Part shown: piece by piece, positions 14,518 through 15,380 of the stretch
How positions within the stretch are numbered: position 1 is the stretch's first letter
Layout of the letters: every line of letters begins with the position of its first letter
Assembly (NCBI GenBank): GCA_003645745.1
Contig: QNCH01000015.1
Span: 1-15,380 of the forward strand
From: Candidatus Omnitrophota bacterium
GTDB taxonomy: Bacteria; Omnitrophota; Gorgyraeia; B26-G9
DNA length: 15,380 nucleotides
Reading direction: 5' to 3'
Translations under genes and position numbers: made by a program
Notes under the pieces: generated by a model
Seen by the model: the letters and a program-made list of their open reading frames with translations, nothing else
Told to the model about the DNA's origin: nothing
Databases searched by the model: none

Positions 14518-15309
14518 TCACAGCAGATCACATAAACATTCTGCTAATTTATCCGCAATTTGCTCAGGCTCTCCTGTAAGTATCTCGCTATCTTGTTTAG
14601 CAGGCGGCGTAAATATACTCACTACCTGAGTAGGAGATCCATCAAGCCCAACATTTTCCGGCACAGCTTTAATATCCTCTGCACTCCATTTAATAATTTC
14701 CGCCTTTTTTGCACGCATCATTCCTCTTAAAGAAGGCATACGCGGCTCATTAATTTCTTTTACAACTGTAAAAAGGCACGGCAGCGGCGCTTCAATAATT
14801 TCGTAACCTTCTTCCATCATTCTTTGCAAACGAAAAACCTGTTTTCCCAAAGAATCTTTAACTTTTTCCACTTTTTTTACATAAGTAACCTGCGGAATAT
14901 CTAGCCATACAGAAATGCCAGGCCCAACCTGAGCAGTATCTCCATCAGTAGCTTGCTTGCCGCAAATAATTAAATCAAAATCACCTATTTTTTTAATGCC
15001 GCACGCCAGAGCATAACTGGTAGCGAGAGTGTCACTGCCGGCAAATAATCTGTCTGAAAGCAAAACAGCCTGATCAACACCTAACGATAAGGCTTGCCTT
15101 AACGCAGACTCTGCCTGCGGCGGCCCCATAGTAATCACTGTTATTTTACCGCCAAATTCCTCTTTTAATTTTATACCTTCTTCTATAGCATACATATCAA
15201 AAGGATTGATAATTGATTCTACTCCATCCCTGACCAGAGTATTAGTCTCTGGATTGATACGCACATTAGCAGTATCAGGCACCTGTTTGATACAAATAAT
15301 TATATTCAT
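14518..15309 (-). CDS. etfB: Electron transfer flavoprotein beta subunit
   Basis: EtfB is the partner of EtfA; in bifurcating Etfs it holds the second FAD, elsewhere AMP. The protein has 263 residues, the normal length. It opens with MNIIICIKQVPDTANVRINPETNTL and continues with NPFDMYAIEEGIKLKE, VITMGPPQAESALRQALSLGVDQAVLLSD and CGKQATDGDTAQVGP (nucleotide-binding loop). The EtfB signature VKEINEPRMPSLRGMMRAKK sits near residue 190-210. The gene lies upstream of the ferredoxin-fused etfA. Only a weak purine stretch (AAAAGAAG) precedes the ATG. The start of the message may come from the family A element at 15333. The partner dehydrogenase may lie beyond the window. Confidence 0.97.
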   Translation of the reverse strand: MNIIICIKQVPDTANVRINPETNTLVRDGVESIINPFDMYAIEEGIKLKEEFGGKITVITMGPPQAESALRQALSLGVDQAVLLSDRLFAGSDTLATSYALACGIKKIGDFDLIICGKQATDGDTAQVGPGISVWLDIPQVTYVKKVEKVKDSLGKQVFRLQRMMEEGYEIIEAPLPCLFTVVKEINEPRMPSLRGMMRAKKAEIIKWSAEDIKAVPENVGLDGSPTQVVSIFTPPAKQDSEILTGEPEQIADKLAECLCDLL

Positions 15310-15330
15310 CTTCTTTTGTCTTTATAGTCT

Positions 15331-15358
15331 ATTATACTCAAACGTAATAGGTTTGCAA
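15331..15358 (-). promoter_or_regulatory. Element-end promoter facing etfB
   Basis: TTGCAA (15353-15358), a 16-bp spacer and a perfect TATAAT (15331-15336) lie on the minus strand. The TATA and -35 come from the family A element and the final AT from the flank. The predicted start is about 15 bases before the etfB ATG. Confidence 0.5.
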
Positions 15359-15380
15359 TTTTATGACGTTCCCCTCACAC
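15333..15380. repeat. Family A element, cut by window end
   Basis: TATACTCAAACGTAATAGGT, then TTTTATGACGTTCCCC, follow the left half of the 12557 copy. The remainder is outside the window. Confidence 0.75.

Overview
This AT-rich window carries every recognisable gene on the minus strand, so transcription runs from high to low coordinates. The likely source is an uncultured bacterium of the PVC / Omnitrophota kind. The reasons are the mixture of a decayed CFI-box C-terminal domain, NHL-repeat and DUF4139 proteins, the ferredoxin-fused EtfA, and a tmRNA tag that starts AETK, much like the AEPK start of the chlamydial tag. This placement is inference; no rRNA marker is present.

Layout from high to low coordinates: (1) etfB (14518-15309) and a ferredoxin-fused etfA (12876-14081) encode an electron-transfer flavoprotein of the electron-bifurcating type. 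An unusual 436-bp spacer filled with repeats separates them. (2) A tight block reads DUF4139 secreted protein (11050-12486), smc (7172-11047), mutL (5240-7009) and a small secreted protein (4817-5224). DUF4139/smc and mutL/small protein are separated by only 2 and 15 bp. (3) The trans-translation pair smpB (3947-4405) and ssrA/tmRNA (3446-3873). (4) A decayed region holding an NHL-repeat gene fragment (2374-3285) and a fragment of a CFI-box C-terminal domain (1950-2195). (5) A secreted protein with a clear promoter (900-1760), followed by enolase (1-878), which runs off the window.

The most striking feature is in SMC. The long ORF carries an in-frame AMPK-type glycogen-binding module (CBM48-like) inside the hinge. 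Its carbohydrate-contact residues look intact, while the usual PGG...TGG glycines of the hinge are missing. I know of no description of an SMC with a carbohydrate-binding hinge, but I could not search for one.

The intergenic spaces hold two families of small non-coding inverted-repeat elements that sit side by side at three loci. Family A is MITE-like, with ends TATACTCAAACG...CGTTTGAGTATA. Family B is a hairpin built on GATTCCCGCTAAAAG. The ends of family A complete outward-facing TATAAT boxes upstream of both etfB and the DUF4139-smc block, so these elements may supply promoters. The tmRNA encodes an exceptionally long tag (36 codons), and smpB appears to be transcribed leaderless.
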